This document shows positions 1-9,965 of a DNA stretch of 64,000 nt, in pieces. How positions within the stretch are numbered: the first letter of the stretch is position 1; each line of letters begins with the position of its first letter. The notes under the pieces are model-generated. The model did not search any database and was not told where the DNA came from. It saw nothing but the letters and a program-made list of their open reading frames with translations. The position numbers and the translations under genes are program-made. The stretch comes from Spirochaetae bacterium HGW-Spirochaetae-1 (GTDB lineage Bacteria; Spirochaetota; UBA4802; UBA5550). Where the stretch lies: assembly GCA_002839375.1 (NCBI GenBank), contig PGXY01000006.1:277967-341966 (forward strand), written 5' to 3'.

Positions 1-175
1 TGAGGCTGCCGCAGTGGACGTAGCTGCTGGCAATATATCCCTTGTTTTTCCAGTTGAAAATAACGGTATGATCGTCATGAATGGTTTCGATGATGCGGAT
101 TTTTTCGTTCCCGGGGAATGAATTATCCAGGGCCTGAATCAGGTCTTCAATGGAAACATCACAGGCATTGAACAT
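1..175 (-). CDS. Partial unknown protein, N-terminal part only
   Basis: A minus-strand reading frame opens with ATG at 175-173 and runs off the left edge without a stop, giving about 58 residues that begin MFNACDVSIEDLIQAL. A strong purine-rich ribosome binding site (GGAGGGG) lies just upstream of the ATG, which is the main support that this is a real gene start. The visible part is soluble, with an amphipathic helix followed by likely beta strands (KIRIIETI, TVIFNW). I do not recognise a family, and the rest of the gene lies outside the window. Confidence 0.6.
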   Translation of the reverse strand, partial: MFNACDVSIEDLIQALDNSFPGNEKIRIIETIHDDHTVIFNWKNKGYIASSYVHCGSL

Positions 176-321
176 ATCATTCCCCTCCATGAAGCAGAAA
201 GACAGTGTTAATGCGACATAATGCATAGTCTTTTCTTATAGTCAAGAATCTTTTTTGCATTCTTCTCTCGTGAGGGGAAAAATGAATTCCGGACGAATTA
301 GAAAAAATATCATCACGGAAG

Positions 322-417
322 CGCTGAGAACGCGGAGAATGAAATTGGAATGCCGGCATGACAATTAAAATGCAGTATAAAAGACAAAAAACCTCCGTGA
401 CCTCTGTGTCTCCAGCG
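322..417. repeat. Imperfect inverted repeat in gene-free stretch 176-599
   Basis: The 424 bases between the partial gene and the helicase contain no convincing gene. They hold CGCTGAGAACGCGGAG at 322-337 and, inverted at about 393-417, a related sequence reading CTCCGTGACCTCTGTG and onward to CCAGCG. Purine-rich 'CAGAG/GGAG' sequences of this kind are common as dispersed intergenic repeats in diverse bacteria, but only this pair is visible here. No promoter with both boxes stands out. Confidence 0.35.
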
Positions 418-599
418 AACTACGGCGAGTGTGTGGAGATATGTATCAATATTCATTCCCTGCATTCTCTGTAATGATTTGGCCTCTTTTACGAAAAAAA
501 ATTCAGATTCCTCCCGCAATAAAAATTAAAAATTCATTAAATGAACCTGTTGAAGCGTATTATAAGCAGGGCACTGCAGGATGAGGGGGATATGGTATT

Positions 600-1925
600 G
601 TGAGACTCAACAGGGAACAGTATGCGGCTTCGCGGGCACGAACCGGTATACAACTGGTCCTGGCCGGTGCGGGTACAGGGAAATCCAAAACATTGATTGA
701 AAAAATCCGGAGCCTCCTGGTTTATACGGATCTGCGGGAGGAGAATCTTCTTGTATTAACCTTCAGCAGGAAGGCCGTGGAGGAGATACGGCAGCGGCTT
801 GTCGGTGAAACGGGTATGAAAGCCGGGTTGGTCACTGTAGAGACTTTCCATTCCTTCTGTTTTATGCTTCTGAAAAAATACAGAGAGGAATTTTTAGCAA
901 TATCTGGATATGACGTATTTCCCCGTTTAATCGACGAAGATGAGAGCAGGGATGCGGTGCGGGAGATCGTCAGGAATAATCTGAAGGGCATGAAGGGCCT
1001 GCCCGTGGACATTATATGCCGACTCGTGGGATTTTCGCATATCAGCGGTGGGCTTTGGCAGAAACTGGACAGGCTGGGTCTGACAGCGGAACTGGAAAGT
1101 ATCCGGGAACAGTACGGGGAATATAAAATATGTCGGGGGCTCATCGATTTCAATGACATGGTCCGTCTCTGCATCGGGCTTCTTGAGGGCTGCGGTTCTG
1201 TTTTAAACCGGGTGACCCATCGTTATCGATACATTTTAGTCGATGAATTTCAGGATACATCCAGGGATCAGTTCAGGTTTCTTGAACTTCTGGTAGGGGA
1301 TGGGAAAAACAGCCTTTTTGTCGTGGGCGATGACTGGCAGGCCATCTATGGTTTCAGAGATGCCTGCGTTGAATATATCGTGAACATGCGGGATTATTTT
1401 GGCGATGTCACGGTGCATGCACTCAATAAAAACTATCGTTCAAAAAAGGAGATTGTGAAGCTGTCCAATACATTCATCGGAAATAATAAAAACAGGACGG
1501 ATAAGAAACCCGTTTCCTGCCGCGGAAAGGGGGGGCGCATTGTTCATCGACGGGTTTCGGGTTTTGATAATGAGGCTGCGGTTATTTCTGAAATTCTTGC
1601 GGACTGTGAACCGGGCGATGCGGCCGTCCTGTATCGGAACAATTGGCAGGGAGAATTCCTTCGAAAGAATATCCACTGTGACAGGAAAAATCTGGATGTC
1701 CGGTTTCTTACCATGCATGCTTCCAAAGGGCTTGAATTTAAAACTGTTATAATAGCAGGCATTGCCGATGCCATCATTCCCGATAAATCAGCATACCTGG
1801 AAGAGGAAAGGAGGCTTTTCTACGTGGCACTCACCAGGGCCCGGGACCATCTGTATCTCATTTCCCATGCGGGAATCCGGGGAGAGCTGCCCAGGTTCTG
1901 CCGGGAGCTGAAACTGAGGGAATAA
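600..1925 (+). CDS. Short UvrD/Rep-like superfamily 1 DNA helicase
   Basis: This 441-residue protein carries the SF1A helicase motifs in order: Walker A GAGTGKS near residue 26, motif Ia (LVLTFSRKAVEEI), Walker B DEFQDTS, motif III (GDDWQAIYGFRDA), motif IV (NYRS), motif V (TMHASKGLEFK) and motif VI (YVALTRARDHLYL). It should unwind DNA 3' to 5' using ATP. At 441 residues it is far shorter than UvrD or Rep (about 670-720), so the 2A/2B region is compact and no C-terminal nuclease is fused. The start is GTG behind a GAGGGGGAT ribosome binding site. Its specific repair role is unknown. Confidence 0.88.
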   Translation: MRLNREQYAASRARTGIQLVLAGAGTGKSKTLIEKIRSLLVYTDLREENLLVLTFSRKAVEEIRQRLVGETGMKAGLVTVETFHSFCFMLLKKYREEFLAISGYDVFPRLIDEDESRDAVREIVRNNLKGMKGLPVDIICRLVGFSHISGGLWQKLDRLGLTAELESIREQYGEYKICRGLIDFNDMVRLCIGLLEGCGSVLNRVTHRYRYILVDEFQDTSRDQFRFLELLVGDGKNSLFVVGDDWQAIYGFRDACVEYIVNMRDYFGDVTVHALNKNYRSKKEIVKLSNTFIGNNKNRTDKKPVSCRGKGGRIVHRRVSGFDNEAAVISEILADCEPGDAAVLYRNNWQGEFLRKNIHCDRKNLDVRFLTMHASKGLEFKTVIIAGIADAIIPDKSAYLEEERRLFYVALTRARDHLYLISHAGIRGELPRFCRELKLRE

Positions 1926-1948
1926 AAACCACGACAGCCGGGGTTTTT
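1924..1948 (+). terminator. Weak hairpin with T-run after the helicase gene
   Basis: AAAAACC at 1924-1930 can pair with GGTTTTT at 1942-1948 across an 11-base loop, and the right arm provides a T-tract. The stem overlaps the stop codon and is AT-rich, so it is a weak candidate intrinsic terminator. Confidence 0.3.
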
Positions 1949-2046
1949 TGGTTAAAAAAAAATAACCCGAGGGCTAAATTAAATATTGACATTATTGCCT
2001 TCCGATATGAAAAGTAAATCAGTCTAATATTTAAAGGGAGAGTGCC

Positions 2047-2235
2047 ATGGGAGTTGATAAAGCTATACTTGATTTTATAAGGGAATACCATGTTCTTTGT
2101 GAGAATACCATTTGGATTGCCGTTTTGATCGCAGGCTTTGTTGCGATTTCAGGATGCATCAGGTTCGGCATTGCCGTCTACAGACGGGCAAAGGGGATAT
2201 ATCCTCCCGCAGCCAGCCAGATGGAAGAACATTGA
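2047..2235 (+). CDS. Small single-pass membrane protein
   Basis: A 62-residue frame starts at ATG 2047 behind a GGGAGAG ribosome binding site. It has one hydrophobic segment at about residues 20-43 (IWIAVLIAGFVAISGCIRFGI) followed by a basic stretch (YRRAKG), which suggests an N-out, C-in inner-membrane protein. It ends about 40 bases before the M15 peptidase start and is probably cotranscribed with it. I recognise no family. Confidence 0.55.
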   Translation: MGVDKAILDFIREYHVLCENTIWIAVLIAGFVAISGCIRFGIAVYRRAKGIYPPAASQMEEH

Positions 2236-2272
2236 AAACTGTTTCTTCGGAACGGTTTTTTTAAGGCTAACA

Positions 2273-2321
2273 ATAGTGATAGGTATTTGCAGAATCATAT
2301 CGCGTAAATACTTATCACTAT
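2273..2321 (+). promoter_or_regulatory. 16-bp stem-loop covering the peptidase start codon
   Basis: ATAGTGATAGGTATTT (2273-2288) pairs with AAATACTTATCACTAT (2306-2321) over all 16 positions with a single G-U wobble; the loop is 17 bases. The likely GTG start at 2276-2278 lies inside the left arm. In mRNA the stem would hide the start codon, so it could limit translation or be a remnant of a mobile repeat. Confidence 0.5.
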
Positions 2322-3073
2322 ACATAGTACCACTCTTTTTTGCCATCCTCTGCTTCTTCTGTCCCTATTCCAGCGCTGAAAAAGATTTCTACGGTTCCAT
2401 CGATATTGAGCAGTATGTAACAGGTAGATTCGATCCGTCCCAAAACAAGGCTTTTATATCTTTGAAAGAAGCAGGTGTTCCCTGTGACGAGAAACAGCAT
2501 TTTCTCAGGAAGGACGCTGCTGCTGCGCTGAAGGAAATGCTGGAACGATTTCACCGGGAAAATCCCGGTGTCGGGATATTTGTGAGAAGTTCCACCAGAA
2601 CCTTTCAGGATCAGCGAAAAATATGGAATGATAAATGGGATGGAACGGTCCTGGTAAACGGTGTCAATCTCCGTAAATCAATCGCGGACCCGGGGAAGAG
2701 GGCCCGGGAGATATTGCGCTATTCATCCATGCCCGGGACGTCGAGGCATCACTGGGGGACTGATGTGGATTTTAACAGCCTGGCTAACAGCTATTTCGGG
2801 AAGGGGAAGGGGAAAGTGATCTTTGACTGGCTCTGTGCCCATGGGGCTGAATATGGTTTTTGCCGGCCCTATACCGAGGGAAGACAAAGCGGCTATAATG
2901 AAGAAAAATGGCACTGGTCCTATAGTCCGGCAGCGAAAATATTTCTTGCCGACTGGAATAAGTTTGTGAGCGGAAAAGCCGGCACTGATGCCGGTGCACA
3001 GTTTCACGGTGCAAGGGAAGCCTGGCCTCTCGCTTCCCTGTATGTAAACAGCATCAACGAGGATTGCCGGTGA
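2276..3073 (+). CDS. Peptidase M15 (VanY-type D-Ala-D-Ala carboxypeptidase)
   Basis: The protein has an N-terminal signal or anchor segment (LYIVPLFFAILCFF) ending near an SSA-E cleavage-like site, then an M15/VanY domain. The zinc and catalytic motifs are visible: SRHHWGTDVDF (SxHxxGxxxD) and WHWSY (the HxW histidine). Such enzymes trim the D-Ala terminus of peptidoglycan stem peptides in the periplasm. The frame is open back to 2138, but I prefer the GTG at 2276 because TAAGG lies about 10 bases before it and the signal segment follows closely. Its stop overlaps the start of the next gene by four bases. Confidence 0.8.
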   Translation: MIGICRIISRKYLSLYIVPLFFAILCFFCPYSSAEKDFYGSIDIEQYVTGRFDPSQNKAFISLKEAGVPCDEKQHFLRKDAAAALKEMLERFHRENPGVGIFVRSSTRTFQDQRKIWNDKWDGTVLVNGVNLRKSIADPGKRAREILRYSSMPGTSRHHWGTDVDFNSLANSYFGKGKGKVIFDWLCAHGAEYGFCRPYTEGRQSGYNEEKWHWSYSPAAKIFLADWNKFVSGKAGTDAGAQFHGAREAWPLASLYVNSINEDCR

Positions 3074-4695
3074 AAGTACTACTGGCATATCTTTGCGATT
3101 ATGATGACAGGGACGATTATTACCTGTCGCTGCTTCCCTACGGCATCACGTCCATGGCTGCCTGGCTGGAGAAAAAGGGGTTCGATATAACATTGGCAAA
3201 TTTCAGCCGTGAGGGGCACCGCGGCGCCCTTGCGTATATCGAGAAAGAAAAGCCCCACGTGGTGGGACTTTCCATCTTTTCATTTAACAGAACCGAGTCC
3301 CTTAAGCTGATAAAGAAGATTAAGGAGAGGCATCATAATATTAAAATCATAGCGGGCGGTCCTCATGCCACCTTTCTGGCCCGTGAAATCATTGACCGGT
3401 ATCCCCAGATCGATCATATAATTCAGGGTGAGGCGGAACATGCCATAGCCGGGCTGCTCGATGATATGGAGAATGGCAGGAGCGCCGAAAAAATAATCAG
3501 CGGACAAAGAATAACGGACCTGGACAGCCTGCCTTATCCGTCGGCTTTTGCAGGAAGGTCCATGGGCATTAACCATAATGAGCAGTATAAATTTATCGTT
3601 ACTTCCAGGGGATGCCCGAGCAACTGCACATTTTGTTCGTCACCTTCGTTCTGGTCCCGGAGGACCGCTTTTCGCAGTCCCGAAAATATTTTTAACGAGA
3701 TAGTGCATATACACCGGAAATATGGCGTCATTTATTTTTCCATCCGTGACGACAATTTTACCATGAAAAAAGACCGTGTCATGAAACTAACCAGGATGAT
3801 CCGCGAAAGCGGTCTCTACATCATGTGGAACTGTCAGGCCCGTGTCGATACCATCGATGAAGACATGCTCCGGGAGATGAAACTGGCCGGGCTCGAGCAT
3901 ATCCAGTACGGCGTTGAATCGGGATCAGAATCAGTCCTGGCCCGATATAACAAGGATATCAGCATTGATGATATTGTCAATGCTGCCGGGGCGACCAGGA
4001 AGGCGGGAGTATATCTGTCCATATATCTCATGACGGGCATGCTGGGTGAAACCGGGGCGGATGTAAAGAAGACAATACAGCTCATTAAAAAAATACTTCC
4101 CGGCGACGGCATCGTATCGCCCGTTGCCTACTATCCCGGTACCGCCATGTATGAAGAGATGAAGGCAAAGGGACTCGTTTCCGACGACATCTGGTTCAAG
4201 TCCCACGAGAGCGGTATATTTGTCAGAAACGATCCTGCAGTTCATGAATGGATGAACAGGCTGCTGAACGAGCTGGGGAAAATAAGAAGACATTCCTGGT
4301 ACCGGGAAAAGGACTTCAGGGAACACCGCAGCTACATGGGAGAAGACTGCTGGGTTACCGACATGCTGGAAGGTGATTTTTATCTCCACGAAGAGAAGCT
4401 TTCCGAAGCGGAACAATGCTATGCCAGGGTAACGGAAAAATATCCACGCAATGTCTGGGGTCATCTCCGCATGGGCAAGGTTCATTTTTTCAAGGAGGAA
4501 TTTACGGTCTCGGAAAAATATTTCCGGACTGCCGCGGAAATTGTTCCGGCCTATTACGGGGCATGGCTGAAGCAGGCGGAAGCTCTCCTGGTGCAGGGAA
4601 AAAGGGGCGAGGCAAGGTCTGCTGCCGAAAGAGCTTTCTCTCTGAACCGGTACGACGCGAGAATACGGAATGTTAAAAATCTGCTTCACCATTGA
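3070..4695 (+). CDS. B12-binding-domain radical SAM protein with TPR tail
   Basis: Residues 1-150 form a cobalamin-binding-like Rossmann domain with the GGPHATF segment, typical of B12-binding radical SAM proteins. The radical SAM core follows with the 4Fe-4S motif CPSNCTFC near residue 182. From about residue 430 to the end are TPR-like helices (LSEAEQCYARVTEKYPRN and later copies). Related proteins methylate or rearrange unreactive carbons; the substrate here is not evident. I chose GTG at 3070, preceded by GAGGA, over TTG at 3064; this gives the GTGA overlap with the M15 peptidase and implies translational coupling. Confidence 0.82.
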   Translation: MKVLLAYLCDYDDRDDYYLSLLPYGITSMAAWLEKKGFDITLANFSREGHRGALAYIEKEKPHVVGLSIFSFNRTESLKLIKKIKERHHNIKIIAGGPHATFLAREIIDRYPQIDHIIQGEAEHAIAGLLDDMENGRSAEKIISGQRITDLDSLPYPSAFAGRSMGINHNEQYKFIVTSRGCPSNCTFCSSPSFWSRRTAFRSPENIFNEIVHIHRKYGVIYFSIRDDNFTMKKDRVMKLTRMIRESGLYIMWNCQARVDTIDEDMLREMKLAGLEHIQYGVESGSESVLARYNKDISIDDIVNAAGATRKAGVYLSIYLMTGMLGETGADVKKTIQLIKKILPGDGIVSPVAYYPGTAMYEEMKAKGLVSDDIWFKSHESGIFVRNDPAVHEWMNRLLNELGKIRRHSWYREKDFREHRSYMGEDCWVTDMLEGDFYLHEEKLSEAEQCYARVTEKYPRNVWGHLRMGKVHFFKEEFTVSEKYFRTAAEIVPAYYGAWLKQAEALLVQGKRGEARSAAERAFSLNRYDARIRNVKNLLHH

Positions 4696-4812
4696 TACAT
4701 TCGATGGAGGGGAATGAGTCATTTGACGATAATTACAGTAGGGGGATTCCGGCGCTATATCCCCGGCTATTTTAGTCTGTAACAAAAGGGCCGGAAGAGA
4801 ATACATACGTGA

Positions 4813-4838
4813 ACCTCTGAAAATCAGATTTCAGGGGT
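4813..4838 (+). terminator. Intergenic hairpin between radical SAM and hydrolase genes
   Basis: ACCTCTGAAA (4813-4822) pairs with TTTCAGGGGT (4829-4838) with one G-U wobble and a 6-base loop. No T-run follows, so it may be a factor-dependent stop, an mRNA 3' protector or a leader structure for the hydrolase. Confidence 0.35.
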
Positions 4839-4874
4839 ATCCGTGTAAGAACATTAATTATTAAAAGGATATCT

Positions 4875-5699
4875 GTGAGTATGACGATAGAAATAAGAAC
4901 ATGCATTCAGAACGGCTGTTCCGTCTCTTATAGAACAAATGCCGGCAGGGATACCCGTGCTCTTTTCTTTGTCCATGGCCTGGGAGCCGATTCAAGATTT
5001 TATTATAAACAGCTGAAATATTTCAGCCAGTATTATCGTGTCATAGCCATCGATCTTCCCGGTCATGGCCTCTCCCCCTGTGATCATGTGCCCACTCTTG
5101 AGGATTATTCAAGGGCCCTTACGGGCGTCATAGAAATGGAGGAAATCGAATCTCTGGTACTCATAGGACACTCCATGGGGGGGAGCATTTGTCTCGATCT
5201 TTTTTCGAGGCGGACCGTTCCCATCGATGCCATGGTTCTCATCTCAACCGGCGCCAGTCTTTCCATGGTGGAGTCTTTTTTAGATGTAAGTAAAAATGAC
5301 TTCATGACTTTTTACAATAATCTTCTTAAGCAGGTTTTCAGTAAAAAAGGTGGGCTGATGACGAGGATGGCTGATAAATGTGCAACGGCACTGAACCGGG
5401 AGGTTTTCAGCAACAATCTGGCCATATGCCGGGGTATTGATCATTCCGGTATTCTCCATACCGTGGATATTCCCGTTTTGGTCATGGGGAATAAGAATGA
5501 TACGCTGGTACCTATCGAGACTTCCGCTGCTCTTGCCAGGGGAATCAGGGATGCGGAATTTGCCGAGTTCGACAGTGAAGGGCACATCCCATTTTTCGAA
5601 AATCCCGATATGTTCAACGATATTCTACTGAAATTTCTTAATGAGCGGTTCAAAATGGCCAGTATTTCCCCCGAGGTTTCTGAAATACTTGACAAATAG
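4875..5699 (+). CDS. Alpha/beta-fold hydrolase
   Basis: The 274-residue protein has the alpha/beta-hydrolase signature: oxyanion segment FVHGLGADSRFY, the nucleophile elbow GHSMGGS, an acid-containing region (VMGNKNDTLVP) and a late histidine in EGHIPFFENP. It resembles esterases and MhpC/BioH-like hydrolases; the substrate cannot be assigned. The start is GTG 4875, with AAGGAT 7 bases upstream; ATG 4881 is an alternative. It stands alone between a hairpin and the gap promoter region. Confidence 0.85.
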   Translation: MSMTIEIRTCIQNGCSVSYRTNAGRDTRALFFVHGLGADSRFYYKQLKYFSQYYRVIAIDLPGHGLSPCDHVPTLEDYSRALTGVIEMEEIESLVLIGHSMGGSICLDLFSRRTVPIDAMVLISTGASLSMVESFLDVSKNDFMTFYNNLLKQVFSKKGGLMTRMADKCATALNREVFSNNLAICRGIDHSGILHTVDIPVLVMGNKNDTLVPIETSAALARGIRDAEFAEFDSEGHIPFFENPDMFNDILLKFLNERFKMASISPEVSEILDK

Positions 5700-5769
5700 T
5701 AATCCGTTTGAAATTCTTCCACTTTATTTGTTGATATCATTAAAACTTGTTTCTTTTATTTTTCAACTG

Positions 5770-5788
5770 TATACTTGATTCAAGTATA
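5770..5788. promoter_or_regulatory. Palindrome upstream of gap
   Basis: TATACTTGA and TCAAGTATA flank a single T, giving a 19-bp palindrome 180 bases before gap. Dyads of this shape are typical operators of homodimeric repressors. A second small hairpin, CCCCGT (5822-5827) with ACGGGG (5835-5840), follows. No regulator can be named. Confidence 0.4.
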
Positions 5789-5952
5789 TAAATATCATTA
5801 TTTTAACGGGCATTTATCCATCCCCGTCATACCTACGGGGCAAGTGTTTATTGTCCGGGCCCACAAATAATGCCTTGAATTATTTACAGCCTTACGGGAT
5901 AATCAGGCATCGCATAATAAAAATTTAAAAAAATATTACAATAATATAATAA

Positions 5953-6981
<1,029 letters not shown>

Positions 6982-7003
6982 AATCGGAATACGGGGAAGT
7001 GAC

Positions 7004-7756
7004 ATGGGAAGAAGAGAGATATTTGCCGGGAACTGGAAGATGTACAAGACGTATCTGGAAGCGGAAAAGCTGGTAAAAGAGCTTATTTCGGGACTGGGCT
7101 CTACGGGAAAGAAAGAAGTTATTATCTTTCCTCCAGCTCCATTTGCACGTCATTGTGCCGACATGTGTAAAGGCACGGCCATTGATGTGGGCATGCAGAA
7201 TATGTATTTCGAGGACGAGGGGGCCTTTACCGGTGAAGTTTCTCCCGCCATGGTGAAAGACGCGGGCTGCCGGTATATACTCATAGGGCATTCGGAGCGG
7301 CGCCACGTTTTCGGTGAAACCGACGGCGATGTCAATAAAAAGGTCAAGGCTGCTTTCAAACACGGCCTGGAACCGGTTATCTGTGTCGGTGAGCTGCTGG
7401 AAGAAAGGGAAAAAAGCATAACAGATGCGGTTCTCAAAAGGCAGATTGAAGGGGCGCTGAAAGATATAACAGCAGCCCAGATGGAGAAGGTGGTGATTGC
7501 CTATGAACCTGTCTGGGCCATCGGTACCGGCAAGGTAGCCACACCGGAAATTGCTGAAGAGGCTCATGCCAAGATAAGGGACCTTCTGAAGGATATTTAT
7601 GGAACCAAAATCGCCGATTCGGTGTCCATATTATATGGAGGTTCGGTGAAACCGGACAATATCAAGGGTCTTTTCTCCAGGGAAAATATCGATGGCGTTC
7701 TCGTGGGAGGCGCAAGCCTGAAATCTGATTCTTTTCTTGACATTGTACATGTTTAA
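7004..7756 (+). CDS. tpiA: Triose-phosphate isomerase
   Basis: This 250-residue TIM-barrel enzyme interconverts dihydroxyacetone phosphate and glyceraldehyde 3-phosphate. It begins with the active-site lysine motif GNWKMYK, carries the catalytic histidine in GHSERR, the catalytic glutamate in AYEPVWAIGTG, and the phosphate-binding loop segments YGGSV and VGGASL. Length is normal. It lies directly behind gap and ahead of secG. Confidence 0.97.
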   Translation: MGRREIFAGNWKMYKTYLEAEKLVKELISGLGSTGKKEVIIFPPAPFARHCADMCKGTAIDVGMQNMYFEDEGAFTGEVSPAMVKDAGCRYILIGHSERRHVFGETDGDVNKKVKAAFKHGLEPVICVGELLEEREKSITDAVLKRQIEGALKDITAAQMEKVVIAYEPVWAIGTGKVATPEIAEEAHAKIRDLLKDIYGTKIADSVSILYGGSVKPDNIKGLFSRENIDGVLVGGASLKSDSFLDIVHV

Positions 7757-7847
7757 ACGACATTGGTATAGTATTGAACTGTATCTGAGGAATAATTAAT
7801 ATTGTGTATGACGGCAGCACATGCCGTTATAATTATGAGGAAATTCT

Positions 7848-8201
7848 ATGGGAATTTTAATTTCTGTCTCCACTGTTCTTTTTGTGATACTGTGTGTTAT
7901 CCTGGTCATTATTATTCTTCTTCAGGCCGATAAAAGCGCCGGAATGGGGATACTGGGCGGATCAAGCCAGTCGGCCTTCGGCAGTTCTACAGCCGATGTC
8001 ATCACGAAGATAACGGCTGTTATGATCGGCCTCTTCATGCTGGGATCGCTGGGTCTGGCGGTTTTCGAATCGAGTAAAACCACTTCTCTTGAGAAGAAGG
8101 TACTTTCCGTCGATGAGTCTGCTCCATCCGGAGTTGTCCAGAAGGAACCGGTTAAGGATGCCCCACAACAGCCCGATGAAAAGCCGTCGGGAAATAAATA
8201 A
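7848..8201 (+). CDS. secG: Preprotein translocase subunit SecG
   Basis: The 117-residue protein has two membrane segments (about residues 4-24 and 52-72) joined by the conserved SecG loop (LLQADKSAGMGILGGSSQSAFG). It supports SecYEG during protein export. The C-terminal 40 residues are a charged, Pro/Lys/Glu-rich tail beyond the usual core. A small hairpin (ACGGCA at 7811-7816 with TGCCGT at 7822-7827) lies in its leader. Linkage to gap-tpiA is a frequent arrangement, also known in Leptospira. Confidence 0.92.
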   Translation: MGILISVSTVLFVILCVILVIIILLQADKSAGMGILGGSSQSAFGSSTADVITKITAVMIGLFMLGSLGLAVFESSKTTSLEKKVLSVDESAPSGVVQKEPVKDAPQQPDEKPSGNK

Positions 8202-8253
8202 TATCCTGCATTAATCCAGGATTTAAAGCGTTTCTTGCAAGCAGGGGTTCTTT

Positions 8254-8442
8254 ATGGCACGATCTGTATTTGTAGATGAAAAGGAATGTACGGGGTGTGA
8301 GCTCTGTATTGATATGTTGCCTGTGGTTTTTAAAATGAATAGCAATGGTGTAAGCGTTGCGCAGGATAGCTCAATGGCGTCGGAGAGTGAGATTCAGGAT
8401 GTCATTGACAACTGTCCTGCTGAGTGCATACATTGGAAATAA
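8254..8442 (+). CDS. Small single-cluster ferredoxin
   Basis: The 62-residue protein carries CxxCxxC (CTGCELC) near residue 11 and a final cysteine in DNCPAECIHW, the arrangement of monocluster 4Fe-4S ferredoxins. The segment after the third cysteine reads IDMLPVVF, so the usual fourth N-terminal cysteine of a two-cluster protein is absent. It should carry single electrons in the cytoplasm. It sits between secG and metK, with only 21 bases to metK. Confidence 0.88.
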   Translation: MARSVFVDEKECTGCELCIDMLPVVFKMNSNGVSVAQDSSMASESEIQDVIDNCPAECIHWK

Positions 8443-8463
8443 ATATTGACGAGGTAAATTGTT

Positions 8464-9615
8464 ATGCTTAAGGACTATATTTTTACATCGGAATCGGTAT
8501 CCGAGGGACATCCCGATAAGGTCTGTGACCAGATATCCGATGCGATTCTTGATGAGCATCTGAAGGGAGATAAATATTCCCGGGTTGCACTCGAAACGCT
8601 GGCAACAACTGATTTGATAGTTCTTTCCGGAGAAATAACCTCTCAGCAGAGTGTCGATTATGAAAAAATCGCCCGCATGGTGGCGGCAGACATAGGGTAT
8701 ACCGATCCTGACATCGGTTTTGATGCGTCAACATGCGCGGTAAAGATTCACGTGCACGCTCAGTCACCCGATATTTCCCAGGGTGTAACGGAAGGGCAGG
8801 GACTGTTTACAGAACAGGGCGCCGGTGATCAGGGGATGATGTTCGGTTATGCCGTTGCTGAAACTCCGGAACTCATGCCGATGCCTATTCTGCTGGCTCA
8901 TAAACTGGTTAAACGTCTCGCCGATGTTCGCCGTTCGGGGGAATTGACATTTATCAGGCCTGATTCCAAGTCCCAGGTCACCATTGAATATGTCGATGGC
9001 AAACCGAAAAGGGTTGATGCAGTTGTTATATCCACACAGCATGCTCCTGATGTGGACCTGAAGACCATATCCGAAGGCGTAATTGAGACCACGGTGAAAA
9101 AAGTTATTCCAGCAGAGTACCTTGATAAAAACACAAAATTTTATATAAATCCCACGGGCAGATTTGTCGTGGGCGGCCCTCACGGTGATACGGGTCTGAC
9201 AGGGCGGAAGATAATCGTTGATACCTACGGCGGCATGGGACGCCATGGCGGCGGAGCATTTTCAGGTAAAGATCCCTCCAAGGTGGACCGCTCTGCGGCC
9301 TATATGGCCCGCTATATCGCCAAAAATATTGTCGCTGCCGGGCTTGCTTTCCGCTGCGAGGTGCAGCTTGCTTATGCCATAGGAGTTCCTGATCCCGTTT
9401 CTGTCATGGTAGACACTTTTGGAACCGGTATCATTTCAGAAGAAAAAATCGCCGAGAGAGTGCGCGCTGTCTTTGACATGAAGCCATCGGGAATCATGAA
9501 AACGCTGGATCTGCACAGGCCGATTTACAGGGCTACCACCAATTACGGGCATTTTGGCAGGGAGGATGCCGGATTCTTCTGGGAAAAAACCGATAAGGCT
9601 GCTTTGCTGAAATAA
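8464..9615 (+). CDS. metK: S-adenosylmethionine synthetase
   Basis: The 383-residue enzyme makes S-adenosylmethionine from ATP and methionine. Diagnostic motifs are [17 protein letters not shown] at the N terminus, the hexapeptide GAGDQG, and the P-loop-like [16 protein letters not shown]. Length is normal. I see no SAM riboswitch in the 21 bases before the start. AdoMet supply matters for the radical SAM protein and for reductive activation of corrinoid proteins encoded elsewhere in the window. Confidence 0.97.
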   Translation: MLKDYIFTSESVSEGHPDKVCDQISDAILDEHLKGDKYSRVALETLATTDLIVLSGEITSQQSVDYEKIARMVAADIGYTDPDIGFDASTCAVKIHVHAQSPDISQGVTEGQGLFTEQGAGDQGMMFGYAVAETPELMPMPILLAHKLVKRLADVRRSGELTFIRPDSKSQVTIEYVDGKPKRVDAVVISTQHAPDVDLKTISEGVIETTVKKVIPAEYLDKNTKFYINPTGRFVVGGPHGDTGLTGRKIIVDTYGGMGRHGGGAFSGKDPSKVDRSAAYMARYIAKNIVAAGLAFRCEVQLAYAIGVPDPVSVMVDTFGTGIISEEKIAERVRAVFDMKPSGIMKTLDLHRPIYRATTNYGHFGREDAGFFWEKTDKAALLK

Positions 9616-9763
9616 AGTAACTATTAAAACCTGATTTATTGAGGTTCTCTTAATCACTCAATCAATCTAAGGTTCTTTTTGTAAGATTGAAGGTTTTCAA
9701 TTTTTAAGTAATGAAGGCTGTAATTCCGATACTATGTATATATATCATTGAGGAATTCAGGCA

Positions 9764-9904
9764 ATGAAAGAAACAAAATTGAAAACCTTCGGTTACAACT
9801 GCCCCTGCGGATACCAGGTCCGGGTATATATCGACTGTGGTATTCCGCAGGAACAATATACATGCAGAAAGTGCGGTGCCAGGGTTAAACGAATGGAAAT
9901 TTAA
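9764..9904 (+). CDS. 46-residue zinc-ribbon protein
   Basis: A short frame starts at ATG 9764 behind GAGGAA and encodes 46 residues with two cysteine pairs, CPC and CRKC, spaced about 18 residues apart (C13, C15, C34, C37). This is a zinc ribbon, possibly a small regulatory or RNA/DNA-binding protein. It lies alone between metK and the membrane-protein gene. I recognise no named family. Confidence 0.6.
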   Translation: MKETKLKTFGYNCPCGYQVRVYIDCGIPQEQYTCRKCGARVKRMEI

Positions 9905-9918
9905 AAACCTGCCATTTT

Positions 9919-9963
9919 TTCATCTCACTTTGCTGCACACTTCGTTTTGAAAAATGAGATGAA
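9919..9963 (+). promoter_or_regulatory. Stem-loop next to the start of the outer-membrane protein gene
   Basis: TTCATCTCA (9919-9927) pairs perfectly with TGAGATGAA (9955-9963), closing a 27-base loop. The right arm includes the only plausible ribosome binding region for the ATG at 9966, so folding could block translation. It could also act as a stop for the zinc-ribbon transcript. Confidence 0.4.
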
Positions 9964-9965
9964 TC

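Noticed and set aside
1986..1991. TTGACA before the small membrane protein as a promoter
   Set aside because: There is no acceptable -10 box 16-18 bases downstream.
3931..4806. A long minus-strand frame of 291 residues
   Set aside because: It is the shadow of the radical SAM gene, with no ribosome binding site or recognisable motifs.
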